Below are positions 1-9,561 of a stretch of 64,000 nucleotides of DNA, piece by piece. The notes below the pieces were generated by a model, which worked only from the letters and a program-made list of their open reading frames with translations, did not search any database and had not been told where the DNA came from. The stretch comes from Virgibacillus subterraneus. GTDB taxonomy: Bacteria > Bacillota > Bacilli > Bacillales > Amphibacillaceae. Location of the stretch: contig NZ_FOEH01000001.1 in NCBI RefSeq assembly GCF_900110695.1, positions 620,001 through 684,000 of the forward strand. Reading direction: 5' to 3'. The translations under genes and the position numbers were made by a program. Positions within the stretch are counted from its first letter, which is position 1, and each line of letters starts with the position of its first letter.

Positions 1-2
1 AA

Positions 3-923
3 GAGGAAGATATTAGAGCAATAAATGTTGTTATGCTAAGAGATATCAGTGAAGTTCCGGGTTTCAATGGAAAAATCCCCTTAAACACATATTATGATAT
101 AACTACGCCTTATGGTTATGGTGGGTTTATAGTAGATGGTCATCCTACAGAAAGTACCCTTGTCAAACTAGAATTAGAATATAGGGATTACTGTAAAAAA
201 AATAATATTTTAAGTGAATTTGTCAGATTTCACCCAGTATTAAATAATGTTAATGGCATGAAATATGTATACGATAATGTTATTAACTTAGGGCAAACAA
301 TAACAATGAGGTTAGAATCAAGGAATCAAATTTGGAATGACTTAAAAGGTAAAAATAGAAATGTGATTAGAAAAGCCCAGAAAGCTGGAGTTGAAATCTA
401 CTGGGGCCGCAATCCAGATTTGTTTGAAAAGTTTATTGAAATGTATAAGGCCACAATGGATAAGGATGATGCAGAGAATTATTATTACTTTAATGAAGGT
501 TTCTATAAAAGCATACTTAATGACTTAAAATATAATTCTTTGATGTTTTATGCAGTTCTAGAAGAGAAGATTATAGCAATGTCGATGATCCTGTTTTCAA
601 ACCAAAAGATGCATTATCATTTATCGGCATCCAATAGAGAATATTTAAGTTACGCTCCAACAAACTTATTATTATATGAAGCTGCATGTTGGGGTTCTGA
701 AAATGGATTTGAATTTTTCCACTTAGGTGGTGGATTAGGTGGGAAAGAAGATAGTCTATTTAGATTTAAAAAAGCTTTTAATAGAAATTCGAACACAAAC
801 TTTGCAATTGGTAAAAAAATTTTCGATAAAGAAAAGTATGGAGAACTGTTAAATATTAGAATGAAAGAAGCTGTTTTTGATAGTGATGCCAACTTCTTTC
901 CAGCTTATAGATATAAGAATTGA
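3..923 (+). CDS. FemAB/GNAT-like peptidyl or acyl transferase, 5'-truncated by window edge
   Basis: The reading frame is open from base 3 through the first ATG at 33, with no stop and no ribosome binding site before that ATG, so the gene very probably begins outside the window. The visible part (about 306 residues) resembles the FemAB/BioF2-like acyltransferase fold. It has a basic segment RNVIRKAQKAGVEI near residues 118-131, typical of these proteins, and the C-terminal FHLGGGLGGKEDSLFRFKKA block that closes the second GNAT-like domain. In surface-polysaccharide loci such proteins are thought to transfer amino-acyl or acyl groups to sugars or cell-wall precursors, but the substrate cannot be read from sequence. 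A glycosyltransferase starts 29 bp downstream, so it is likely in the same operon. Confidence 0.75.
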   Translation, partial: EEDIRAINVVMLRDISEVPGFNGKIPLNTYYDITTPYGYGGFIVDGHPTESTLVKLELEYRDYCKKNNILSEFVRFHPVLNNVNGMKYVYDNVINLGQTITMRLESRNQIWNDLKGKNRNVIRKAQKAGVEIYWGRNPDLFEKFIEMYKATMDKDDAENYYYFNEGFYKSILNDLKYNSLMFYAVLEEKIIAMSMILFSNQKMHYHLSASNREYLSYAPTNLLLYEAACWGSENGFEFFHLGGGLGGKEDSLFRFKKAFNRNSNTNFAIGKKIFDKEKYGELLNIRMKEAVFDSDANFFPAYRYKN

Positions 924-952
924 AGAAATTTAAATATATTGGGAGATAAAAT

Positions 953-2119
953 ATGGAATTATTTCACTACATCTTTTTTTATATAAGCTTGTTTATTATC
1001 TTTTGGGGAATGATCGGTTATTCGCTCTCAATAAAAGTACTAGGAAGGTTATATAAATATAGAAAAACATCAAAAGACTATAATTACGAACCTTCAGTGA
1101 CCATTATGGTAGTAGCACATAATGAAGAGAAGGTTATTTATGAAAAATTAAATAATATTGTCAGATTAGTTTATCCAAAAGATAAAATCAAATTCATTGT
1201 AGCCTCAGACAATAGTACCGATAAAACCAATGAAATAGTAGAAAACTTTATATTAGAGAATCCTGATGAAAACATCAAACTATACAGAGTTAAAAAAAGA
1301 ATGGGTAAAACAAATGCTCAAAATGAAGCACAGAAACTTGTTAATACAGATTATTTGGTAATGACCGACGCAAATTCTATGCTAGATTATAATTCAGTTA
1401 AAGAACTGATGGCATCCTTTACTTCTGAAGACATTTGTTATGTTACAGGAAGATTAGCTATTGTAAATGAAAAAGAAGGATCTGTTAGTAAAAGTGAATC
1501 AAGCTATTGGTCAAAAGATTTAAGGATACGAGAAATAGAATCCAAGATTCAAACAATAACTGCAGGGAACGGAGCAATATATGCATGTCGCAACTCGGAA
1601 TACTATGATTTTGAACCATTAAAATCTCATGATAGTAATATGCCAAGGTATTATGCATTGAAAGGGAAAAAAGCAATTTGCAATCATGATGCCATAGCAT
1701 ATGAAAAAGCTGGGGAAGTAATTAATGATGAATTTAAAAGAAAGGTGAGAATGAATAGAAGGATCTTGAAAAATATTTTACCAGATATAAGAATTTTAAA
1801 TATTTTTAAATATAAATGGTACAGCTATTTTTATTTTGGTCATAGAACATGTAGGTATTTATTGTGGATATCGCACATTCTATTGTTTATGTCAAATGCT
1901 TTTCTAATAGTAGATACTTGGTTTTATTTGTTCACTTTTGTGGGTCAGGTTTTGTTCTATTTTCTAGCAGTGCTGAAAGCTGTTTCGAAAGTGGATAACA
2001 AGTATTTAAATATAATATATTATTATTGTGTCACAATAATTGCACAGTGGGTTGGGGTATATAATATGTTGACAGGGAAGGTAAAGCCATTCTGGGACAA
2101 GGCTGAGAGTACTAGGTAA
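953..2119 (+). CDS. membrane-bound family 2 glycosyltransferase
   Basis: 388 residues. An N-terminal membrane helix (about residues 5-27) precedes a GT2 catalytic domain with the opening strand VTIMVVAHNEE, a nucleotide-binding ASDNSTD motif and a VMTDANSM segment in the DXD position. A later GNGAIYACR block is typical of processive-type GT2 enzymes (hyaluronan or cellulose-synthase-like). The usual Q/RxxRW motif appears only as a basic VRMNRRILKN stretch. Two or three hydrophobic helices close the C terminus (about residues 300-370). It is expected to add a sugar from a nucleotide donor to a lipid-linked or growing chain at the inner membrane face. ATG at 953 follows GGGAGA at 941. Acceptor and donor are unknown. 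Confidence 0.85.
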   Translation: MELFHYIFFYISLFIIFWGMIGYSLSIKVLGRLYKYRKTSKDYNYEPSVTIMVVAHNEEKVIYEKLNNIVRLVYPKDKIKFIVASDNSTDKTNEIVENFILENPDENIKLYRVKKRMGKTNAQNEAQKLVNTDYLVMTDANSMLDYNSVKELMASFTSEDICYVTGRLAIVNEKEGSVSKSESSYWSKDLRIREIESKIQTITAGNGAIYACRNSEYYDFEPLKSHDSNMPRYYALKGKKAICNHDAIAYEKAGEVINDEFKRKVRMNRRILKNILPDIRILNIFKYKWYSYFYFGHRTCRYLLWISHILLFMSNAFLIVDTWFYLFTFVGQVLFYFLAVLKAVSKVDNKYLNIIYYYCVTIIAQWVGVYNMLTGKVKPFWDKAESTR

Positions 2120-2205
2120 GAGTAAATGCTAGAATATAATTTATGAAAAATATATTTTAATAGGCTATTTAATCTTACTATTTTTTAATATTGAGGGAGA
2201 TTTTT

Positions 2206-3525
2206 ATGAAATTATACGAACGTTTAATAAATAAGCAAGAAAAGATTTCAGTAATTGGTCTTGGTTATGTTGGTATGCCATTAGCAGTTGCTTTTACAAA
2301 CAAAGTCGATGTCATCGGTTTTGACTTGAATGAAAAGAAAATACAATTGTATAAGTCTGGTATTGACCCTACAAATGAAGTAGGCAATGAAACAATTAAG
2401 GAAACTACATTAGGATTTACTTCTGATGAATCTAAGCTTAAGGATGCAAAGTTTCATATTATTGCAGTTCCTACTCCAATCAACTCAGACAAAACACCGG
2501 ATCTTGCGCCAGTGGAAGGTGCTAGTACTATAGTTGGTCGTAATCTCACTAAAGATTCAATAGTAGTTTATGAATCTACAGTTTATCCGGGGGTTACAGA
2601 AGATATTTGTATTCCTATTCTTGAAAAAGAATCCGGTTTGAAATGTGGGATTGATTTTAAGGTTGGTTATTCTCCAGAGCGTATTAATCCTGGTGATAAA
2701 GTTAATACACTTGAAAAAATAATTAAAATTGTTTCAGGTATAGACAACGAGAGTTTAGAAGAAATTGCAAAAGTATATGAAGTAGTTATAGAAGCAGGTG
2801 TGCATAAAGCTAGCTCAATAAAAGTGGCTGAAGCTGCTAAAGTAGTAGAAAATAGCCAGCGAGATATTAACATTGCTTTTATGAATGAGCTTGCTATGGT
2901 TTTTGATCGTATGAATATAGATACTAAAGATGTTATTGAAGCAATGAATACAAAATGGAATGCGCTTAATTTCTATCCAGGTCTTGTTGGAGGACACTGT
3001 ATAGGAGTTGATCCCTATTATTTTGTTTATGAAGCTGAGAAATTAGGGTATCATAGCCAAATAGTTTTATCTGGAAGAAAAATCAATGATGGAATGGGTA
3101 AATTTGTCGCTGATGCAATTATAAAGAAACTTATTCTAGCTAATAAGGTGGTTAAGCAATCAAGGGTGATTATTCTTGGTATCACTTTTAAAGAAAATAC
3201 ACCAGATACAAGAAATTCAAAAGTGGTAGACATTATTGACAACTTAAGAGAGTATGGCATTGAACCAGTTGTGGTGGATCCTGAAGCTGATGCTGCAGAG
3301 GTAAAATATGAGCATGGCATAGATTTAGTTGATATAAGAGAAGTTCAAGATGCTGATTGTTTGGTACTAGCAGTTGCTCATGATGTATTTAAGAGGATGA
3401 GTTGGGGAGATGTAGATTCTTTGTTTGGAGATTATAGTAATAATGAAAAGGTTCTAATTGATACCAAAAGTACATTGGATTTATCGGAGATAAAGGAAAA
3501 AGGGTACAGTTATTGGAGATTATAA
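2206..3525 (+). CDS. nucleotide-sugar (UDP-HexNAc type) 6-dehydrogenase
   Basis: Member of the UDP-glucose/GDP-mannose dehydrogenase family, about 439 residues. It oxidises C6 of a UDP-sugar to the uronate with two NAD+. The N-terminal Rossmann motif is VIGLGYVGMP (about residues 16-25) and the catalytic cysteine lies in GGHCIGVDPY (about residue 263). The C-terminal UDP-binding domain has ITFKENTPDTRNSK. The overall pattern is closest to TviB/WbpO-type UDP-N-acetylgalactosamine or -glucosamine dehydrogenases, so the product is probably an amino-sugar uronate. The start at 2206 is preferred over the in-frame TTG at 2191 because GAGGGAGA (2193-2200) is correctly spaced for it. It implies that the polymer made here is acidic. 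Confidence 0.88.
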   Translation: MKLYERLINKQEKISVIGLGYVGMPLAVAFTNKVDVIGFDLNEKKIQLYKSGIDPTNEVGNETIKETTLGFTSDESKLKDAKFHIIAVPTPINSDKTPDLAPVEGASTIVGRNLTKDSIVVYESTVYPGVTEDICIPILEKESGLKCGIDFKVGYSPERINPGDKVNTLEKIIKIVSGIDNESLEEIAKVYEVVIEAGVHKASSIKVAEAAKVVENSQRDINIAFMNELAMVFDRMNIDTKDVIEAMNTKWNALNFYPGLVGGHCIGVDPYYFVYEAEKLGYHSQIVLSGRKINDGMGKFVADAIIKKLILANKVVKQSRVIILGITFKENTPDTRNSKVVDIIDNLREYGIEPVVVDPEADAAEVKYEHGIDLVDIREVQDADCLVLAVAHDVFKRMSWGDVDSLFGDYSNNEKVLIDTKSTLDLSEIKEKGYSYWRL

Positions 3526-3569
3526 TTTAATTTGAGAGAAGATAAGTTTGTATGATGAGGAGTTAGCGA

Positions 3570-4679
3570 ATGAAGGTATTGCACATTAATTCATATTTTA
3601 GTGGAAGTAGCTTTTATAAAAATTTGTATGACGAGCAAATAAAAAGTGGTTTAGATATCGATGTGTTTGTTCCAGTTCCTTCATCACATGAAAGTTCAGA
3701 TTTTAGGCTTGGTGATTATACAACGATAAGTGCAAATCATGGAAAATATGACAGAGTTCTTTTCCACCTAAAGCATAATAAAATATATAAAAACATTATA
3801 CAGCATTATGATATACAAAATTATTCAATTATCCATGCTCATTCGCTGTTTTCAAATGGATATATTGCAATGAAGCTGAAACAAGATTTTGGTATACCTT
3901 TTGTCGTTGCAGTGAGAAATACTGATGTTAACACTTTTTTTAAATATATGGTTTATTTAAGAAAGCTTGGCGTTCAGATATTAAAAGAATCAGACAAGAT
4001 AATATTTTTATCAGAACCTTATAGAAAGAAGGTTATTGAAAAATATGTTCCTGTCAACCTTAAAACAGAAATTATGAATAAAGCAGTGGTTATCCCCAAT
4101 GGTATAGATGATTTTTGGTTTGAGAATAAAGGGAAACCAAAAGAATGTCCAAAACAAAAAAGTCTAAGATTGATATATGTAGGTGTTATTAATAAAAATA
4201 AAAATCTTACTATAACTATAAACGCAATCGATACACTTCAAAAGAACGGATGGAATGTTGAGTTTACTATAGTAGGTAGTATAGGTGATAGATTAGTATA
4301 TCAGCAAATTAAAAAATTATCTTATGTGAATTATGTATCACCAAAAACCAAAAAAGAACTTATAGATATATATCGTGCCAATGATATTTTTGTAATGCCA
4401 TCAAAAACTGAAACATTCGGATTGGTGTATGCTGAAGCAATGAGCCAAGGACTGCCTGTAATTTACTCAAAAGGTCAAGGGTTTGATAGACAATTTGAAG
4501 ATGGAGAAGTAGGATTTGCTGTTACGAGTACTTCTTACGAAGAAATCAGTGCAAGAATTTTAGATATTATGTATTCTTATAACAGTATTTCTGGTAATTG
4601 TATTCGTAGAATAGATAAATTTAGTTGGAGTAATATTGAAAATAAGTATAGAGAAGTATATGAAGAAAAAAAGATTTAA
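3570..4679 (+). CDS. family 4 glycosyltransferase
   Basis: 369 residues with the two-domain GT-B layout. The N-terminal half opens with KVLHINSYFSG and carries the IIHAHSLFSNGYIA acceptor-side segment. The C-terminal donor domain has LRLIYVGVINKNKN and the E-x7-E-type motif in KTETFGLVYAEAMSQGLP (about residues 280-297). It should transfer a hexose or derivative from an NDP-sugar in the cytoplasm during repeat-unit assembly. ATG 3570 follows GAGGAG with 8 nt spacing, 44 nt after the dehydrogenase stop, so it is co-transcribed. Sugar specificity cannot be inferred. Confidence 0.87.
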   Translation: MKVLHINSYFSGSSFYKNLYDEQIKSGLDIDVFVPVPSSHESSDFRLGDYTTISANHGKYDRVLFHLKHNKIYKNIIQHYDIQNYSIIHAHSLFSNGYIAMKLKQDFGIPFVVAVRNTDVNTFFKYMVYLRKLGVQILKESDKIIFLSEPYRKKVIEKYVPVNLKTEIMNKAVVIPNGIDDFWFENKGKPKECPKQKSLRLIYVGVINKNKNLTITINAIDTLQKNGWNVEFTIVGSIGDRLVYQQIKKLSYVNYVSPKTKKELIDIYRANDIFVMPSKTETFGLVYAEAMSQGLPVIYSKGQGFDRQFEDGEVGFAVTSTSYEEISARILDIMYSYNSISGNCIRRIDKFSWSNIENKYREVYEEKKI

Positions 4680-4714
4680 AATGAGTAGGATTCTATTTAT
4701 GAGGAGATTTAATT

Positions 4715-4792
4715 ATGAATACATCTAGTTCTTTTAGTGTTTTTCTTAACACAAGTTGCTATTTAGGTGTACTGGATGTAAATCAAAGATGA
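4715..4792 (+). other. possible 25-codon ORF or gene remnant
   Basis: The gap between two glycosyl genes contains an ATG at 4715 preceded by GAGGAG (4701-4706). It encodes only MNTSSSFSVFLNTSCYLGVL and a few more residues before TGA. After the stop, another frame stays open for about 23 codons (KDDQFEKISPLDISSNLLLI) to about 4850. This looks like a short gene broken by a frameshift, or chance. No family was recognised. Confidence 0.25.
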
Positions 4793-4916
4793 TCAATTTG
4801 AAAAAATTAGTCCTTTAGATATTTCGTCAAATCTATTATTAATTTTCTGACAATAATGCTTGGTTTGATTCATTTAATTCCCAGATAAATCAATTTTGGA
4901 GCTAGGAGAAGAATTT

Positions 4917-6164
4917 ATGATGCAACTACAAAATATTGATTATAGTAATATGAATTTATCCGTAAAACTTAAAAAATTCCTTCTAGTACTAATGATGTTG
5001 ACGGTTTTTTTTGCTCCTAATATTAATGGACGTGATTATTTTGGAATAATAATTTTATACATGGTATTTATACTAATTATTTATTATGAAAAATTACGTA
5101 TAAATAAAGCGACATTTGTTATATTTATATATATATTTGTTACGATTATAATAGATTTGGTTAGCTTGTTTGCATACCCATCTTCGTATATTCTTCTTTT
5201 AAGAACATTTATTTATGCATTAATACCCTTAGTTGCTTTTATGTTGGGAACTTCTTTTAGTGAAAATGTACAAAAATCTTATTTTGAAAAAGTAATATGG
5301 ATGGTTGGTATATTACAAGTGATAGTAGGAATTCTTCAGGTTTATTCAGAAAAGTTTAGAATAATAACACTTAGTAATTATGCTTTCTTTGAAAAATATA
5401 ATCATAATTTTGAAACATGGAGTGTAGGAAGAATAGTTGGAACAATTGGAAACCCAAATACTTATGGGGTTTTTATTGTTGTTTTTATAATGTTTATTAT
5501 AAATATATTAATTCCAAGGTATAAAGAAAAACTATATGTTTTGATATTGTTAATAATAACTCTATTGATGTCAAGCTATGCAGTTATACTAACTCAATCT
5601 AGAACTGCTTATATATTATTTGCATTAGGCTTACTGTTATCTTTTTTATTCAGTAAAATGAATTTATTGTTAAAATTACTTACTTTAGTAATTGGGGGCA
5701 TAATTGGTTTTGTTATTGTGGCGAGTCTTCCATTTATTACGAGAAGATTTTCTGTTGGGGACTTACTTACTGTAGGAAGTAGGGTTGAAATATGGAAAAC
5801 GTATATAAATACTTACTTGTATCCGATTAATATTAACACTTTGTTTGGTCATGGGACCCACTTTGTAAGAGATATTGGTAAAGCTGTTGATAATTACTAT
5901 TTAAAAATAGTCATGCAATATGGGTTAATCGGTTTATTACTGTATCTAGGTATGGTGTCTAAATTGATATTCTTATTTATTAAGAGGCCTAGAAATAACA
6001 TGAGTATCTTTGTTTTTATATCTATTACAGTTATATTGATTTCAGATTTTGCAGGAACAATAAATATGCAACCGGATGTTACAACATTTTTATTTTTTGT
6101 AATTGGTTATTATTATAAATTAAAGTATACATCATCTGAAATTGAAGAAAGGGTCTTATCATGA
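4917..6164 (+). CDS. O-antigen-ligase/Wzy-like polysaccharide polymerase
   Basis: About 415 residues, almost entirely hydrophobic, with 10-12 predicted membrane helices. The layout is that of Wzy/O-antigen ligase family proteins. A periplasmic-side loop contains RIVGTIGNPNTYGVF and a later SRVEIWKTYINTY-LFGHGTHF segment (about residues 290-325), resembling the large loop with conserved Arg and His in this family. It probably polymerises lipid-linked repeat units outside the membrane. ATG 4917 is chosen because AGGAGAA (4904-4910) precedes it; an in-frame TTG at 4896 has no such site. The gene overlaps the next glycosyltransferase by 4 nt (ATGA), so translation is coupled. It is the only polymerase candidate seen in the window. 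Confidence 0.8.
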   Translation: MMQLQNIDYSNMNLSVKLKKFLLVLMMLTVFFAPNINGRDYFGIIILYMVFILIIYYEKLRINKATFVIFIYIFVTIIIDLVSLFAYPSSYILLLRTFIYALIPLVAFMLGTSFSENVQKSYFEKVIWMVGILQVIVGILQVYSEKFRIITLSNYAFFEKYNHNFETWSVGRIVGTIGNPNTYGVFIVVFIMFIINILIPRYKEKLYVLILLIITLLMSSYAVILTQSRTAYILFALGLLLSFLFSKMNLLLKLLTLVIGGIIGFVIVASLPFITRRFSVGDLLTVGSRVEIWKTYINTYLYPININTLFGHGTHFVRDIGKAVDNYYLKIVMQYGLIGLLLYLGMVSKLIFLFIKRPRNNMSIFVFISITVILISDFAGTINMQPDVTTFLFFVIGYYYKLKYTSSEIEERVLS

Positions 6165-7375
6165 AAATCTTATTTATAACAACTTTATACCCTGGATACA
6201 AAGAACAATCAAGACAGAAAACTTCTTACGCATTACATTATTTTGCAAAAGACTGGGTTAAATCAGGTCATGAAGTCAATGTTATAAGACTATGGCCCAA
6301 GTACTCTAAACTATTCTCATTTACAAATAAAGGGAAACAGGCAGATGAATATGGAAATGAAGCAGAGTTTAATCTTGACGGTGTAAGTGTAAACAGGCAG
6401 ATTATAAATAAATACCCTAAAATTGATTATTTATCTAAAGATATTCAAGAAGTGTATAATTATATAACAAAAAATATCAAAAATGATTTTATACCTGATG
6501 TGATTGTTTGCCACATGATTAATCCTTCATTATATATAGCATCTCTATTAAAAGAGGAATTAAACAAACCTCTTATGTTAGTTATGCATCATTCGGATAT
6601 TTCTCAGCTTCAGAGTATGAAAAAAAGATTAAATAAATATAGACATGCTGAGCAATTTATAGATAGAATTGGATTTAGATCACATAAACTATATAAGGAA
6701 TTTGGAACACTACCAATTCTCAACAATAATTTGTTGAAGGATGCATTTATAATAAATTCAGGAATAAACAGAAAAGATATAATATCAATAGAAAAAATAA
6801 GGCAAAAAATTATGTCACCACCTAAAATTATTTTTATAGCATCCAGTATGATTCCATTAAAAAATATTGATGTTGTGATTAAAGCCTTTGATGAAATTTC
6901 AAAAAAGCACAATATAAAATTAAGGATTGCTGGTGATGGACCGGAAAGAGAAAAGCTACTTGGCTTAGCTAAAAAGTCAAATGCTCAAGAAAATATAGAG
7001 TTTTTGGGCTATATTCCTAGAGAAGCGGTTATGGAACATATGGAAAAAAGTGATATTTATGTAATGGTTAGTTCACCTGAAACATTTGGGCTTGTGTACG
7101 TCGAAGCCATGGGCAATGGTTGTATAACAATAGGATCTAAAGGTGAAGGAATTGATGGTACAATAATAAATGGTGAAAATGGATTTCTTAGTGAACCAGG
7201 AAATATTCATGATCTAAAATTAACTTTATTAAAGGTGCTACGCTTGGACAAAACAGAGCGTGAGAAAATAACCAATAATGCCTTGGAAACTGCTAAAAAC
7301 CAGACTCAAGAACAATTAGCTATGTATTATTTAGAGGTTATGAAGGAAACAATTGATAATTATAAAAATAACTGA
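6161..7375 (+). CDS. family 4 glycosyltransferase
   Basis: 404 residues, GT-B fold. It starts MKILFITTLYPGYKEQSRQK, typical of GT4 enzymes. The C-terminal domain has KIIFIASSMIPLKN, RIAGDGPEREKL (donor phosphate binding) and SSPETFGLVYVEAMGNG, which carries the two catalytic-region glutamates (about residues 305-320). It acts in the cytoplasm on lipid-linked acceptors. The start overlaps the polymerase stop (ATGA). It is the last intact gene before a 970-bp stretch of gene fossils, so the original operon probably continued further. Confidence 0.87.
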   Translation: MKILFITTLYPGYKEQSRQKTSYALHYFAKDWVKSGHEVNVIRLWPKYSKLFSFTNKGKQADEYGNEAEFNLDGVSVNRQIINKYPKIDYLSKDIQEVYNYITKNIKNDFIPDVIVCHMINPSLYIASLLKEELNKPLMLVMHHSDISQLQSMKKRLNKYRHAEQFIDRIGFRSHKLYKEFGTLPILNNNLLKDAFIINSGINRKDIISIEKIRQKIMSPPKIIFIASSMIPLKNIDVVIKAFDEISKKHNIKLRIAGDGPEREKLLGLAKKSNAQENIEFLGYIPREAVMEHMEKSDIYVMVSSPETFGLVYVEAMGNGCITIGSKGEGIDGTIINGENGFLSEPGNIHDLKLTLLKVLRLDKTEREKITNNALETAKNQTQEQLAMYYLEVMKETIDNYKNN

Positions 7376-7457
7376 ATTTGCCCTTTTTATTTAGATGGTC
7401 ACATACAAAAGCATTTTATTATACAAAAAAATAATTTTAATGTGGGCGAGGCATATT

Positions 7458-7540
7458 ATGAGAAACCTTCTAACTGAAAACGAAATCATTCAAAACTGGA
7501 AAGTCGACTTGAGAACCCATTAGTCAGTATTTGTTGCATT
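7458..7540 (+). pseudogene. N-terminal fossil of a family 2 glycosyltransferase
   Basis: ATG at 7458 opens MRNLLTENEIIQNWKVDL and hits a stop at 7521. The alternative frame from 7508 continues LENPLVSICCI, so one indel lies around 7500-7508. The composite (TENEIIQNW, then LENPLVSICC) is the characteristic start of GT2 enzymes, whose next residues would normally be a TYNHE-type motif. That motif is missing, so a deletion follows the frameshift. The remainder of the gene is not recognisable. Confidence 0.6.
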
Positions 7541-7990
7541 AAAAATAGGCATATACCCAGACTAGGTTTCTTAAAATATGAAAATATAGAGGCTTCATTG
7601 GAACCGTTAACCTTTTAATTTTTCTAATCGACCAAAATAATGACTTGAAGGAATAATATGAACATGTTTATCATGCCTTTAAGTCTAAAATCCCTTTGGT
7701 TAATTGGCAATTTTCTTTATTAGGATGTTTGAAGATGTTTGAAAATGCACATAACCGCTCCATAAAAAGCGTTTAATCTTTTTCTTATTACTCCAAATAC
7801 GTCCCGGATAAACTTATTAACTTCTTAAAAAAATTTATATAAGATGTGACATGTTTTCACCATGATTTCTGGCAAGCCAACTTGTTTCATTAGAAATGAC
7901 TTCTTATTGATCAACCAATACATCAGAAAAAACAATATATGATTCCCTTGCTTGCATGGGACTATATTTTATAGGTCCTTATAGCTTACA

Positions 7991-8092
7991 GGAGAAGTGA
8001 TTACTACTCCATTTACTTTTGCATCTACGACAAATGAAATCATTAGGAATGGTTTAAAACCAGTCTTTTACAAAAGGATCAGTCCCCCATAA
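7991..8092 (+). pseudogene. internal fragment of a DegT/DnrJ/EryC1 aminotransferase
   Basis: One frame reads GEVITTPFTFASTTNEIIRN and continues GLKPVFY. This is the diagnostic block of sugar 3- or 4-aminotransferases of the DegT family (normal genes read TPFTFxSTxxAIxxNGxxPVF). Stops interrupt it on both sides, and no PLP-lysine region survives. It shows the locus once made an amino-deoxy sugar here. The intact DegT paralogue at 18300 could have taken over this step, but that is inference. Confidence 0.65.
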
Positions 8093-8348
8093 CATTAATG
8101 TATGTGTTAAGTGCACATACGGGGGATTTCAAGATGTAATTCTTTCAGAAATCGTGTATATGTCCTATATAGGCTTTTGGGAGAAGTATTAGGTAATGGT
8201 TGTTAGCATATATAAATAGCACATTACACAAGAGTAAATCAAGTTTGATAAAGAAAATGCAAATACGAAACGAGATTTTTCTCAAACACTTGTTGAAGGA
8301 TTAGAAGTAGTAATGGGAATAATTATGTTGAATTGAAAAGGTGATTAC

Positions 8349-9536
8349 ATGAAGGTTTTTTTTATAACAAACATGAATGTTGATAACAATAAAGGTGGCT
8401 TATTTAATGCGACGTATGAGCGTATGAAAATGCACAATAAAAAATTGAGACAAGTAATAATTACTAACTGTAATGTTGGTCACAGTACACTCGTAAGATT
8501 AATAGGGAAGTTCATTTTTAGTAAAAAAATTAACAAAAATCCAGATATTAAGAAATGTGAGTATAATGGTATTGATATACACAACCTTAATTTAAAACTT
8601 GATGTATTTAGCTACTTTAAAAGACACTTTTTAAAACAATCCCTAGAAGATCAAATAGTTAAAAAGTATGTCGCCCGGTTTGATAATTACCTTAAAAGTT
8701 CAGATGCGATTCATGCTCATTGGGGATGGCCAAACGGTTATGTAGCGTATAAGTTAAGTAATAAATATTCAATCCCTTACTATATTACATTCCATGGTAG
8801 CGATATTAATTATTTGAAAGAAAAAAGCAAAAAGAAAATGATTACTGTTATGGAGAATGCAAATAAATGCTTTTTTGTAAGCGAAGAATTGTACGCTAAC
8901 GCTTTGAAAATTGGATATACCGGATATAACAAAGCTATTACTTACAATGGTGTTGACTTAGACATGTTTCGAATCAATGATCATTGTAAAGATTCTGGAA
9001 AAAAAGTAGTAGGATATGTCGGCTCACTTGAGGAAAAGAAAGGTGCCGACTATTTAGTTGATATTTATAGAGGGATAGATAAAAAGAAACATAGTGTTGA
9101 ATTCGTAATCGTTGGTGATGGAAGCTTATCACAATGTCTGGAAGAGGAATTTAAGAAAAAGGCCACAGATGTAAATGTGAAATTTACCGGAGGAATCAAT
9201 CCTGATGAAGTTCCAATCACTATGAATCAACTTGATGTTTTAGTCGTTCCAAGTAGAAATGAAGGGTTTGGTATGGTCGTTCTCGAAGCAAACTCTTGTG
9301 GTGTCCCTGTAGTCGGCTCCAATGTTGGAGGTCTTCCAGAAGCAATTGAATACACCAAGAATATTATAAATATGGATAACGATTTTACACATAATATGGC
9401 TAATAGAGTTGTTGAAATTCTAGAAGGAGACAGCTTAACTCAAGAGCAGTACAGAGAACGAGTCAAAAGAAAGTTCAGTTGGGATCATATAACTGATTTT
9501 GAAATTGAAACATATAAATCTCTACCAAATGATTAG
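8349..9536 (+). CDS. family 4 glycosyltransferase
   Basis: 395 residues, GT-B. The N-terminal domain carries DAIHAHWGWPNGYVAYK and YYITFHGSDINY. The donor domain has VVGYVGSLEEKKG, VIVGDGSL and SRNEGFGMVVLEANSCGVP with the catalytic-site glutamates (about residues 300-318). It is expected to extend the lipid-linked repeat unit in the cytoplasm. AAAAGGTGATTAC gives a good ribosome binding site before ATG 8349. It directly follows a scarred stretch, so it may now be transcribed by readthrough. Confidence 0.87.
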   Translation: MKVFFITNMNVDNNKGGLFNATYERMKMHNKKLRQVIITNCNVGHSTLVRLIGKFIFSKKINKNPDIKKCEYNGIDIHNLNLKLDVFSYFKRHFLKQSLEDQIVKKYVARFDNYLKSSDAIHAHWGWPNGYVAYKLSNKYSIPYYITFHGSDINYLKEKSKKKMITVMENANKCFFVSEELYANALKIGYTGYNKAITYNGVDLDMFRINDHCKDSGKKVVGYVGSLEEKKGADYLVDIYRGIDKKKHSVEFVIVGDGSLSQCLEEEFKKKATDVNVKFTGGINPDEVPITMNQLDVLVVPSRNEGFGMVVLEANSCGVPVVGSNVGGLPEAIEYTKNIINMDNDFTHNMANRVVEILEGDSLTQEQYRERVKRKFSWDHITDFEIETYKSLPND

Positions 9537-9561
9537 ATAATGAATAACAAGGAAGTTTAAT

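Larger units (their letters stand above)
7376..8348 (+). other. gene-poor stretch with decayed polysaccharide genes
   Basis: No intact gene. At least two fossils are readable (listed separately at 7458 and 7991). Near the 3' end (about 8262-8345) two frames together spell KRDFSQTLVEGLEVVMG and NNYVELKR followed by a stop, like the broken C terminus of a third gene that I cannot name. The segment is best read as the scar of several deletions and frameshifts inside the polysaccharide locus. Confidence 0.6.
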
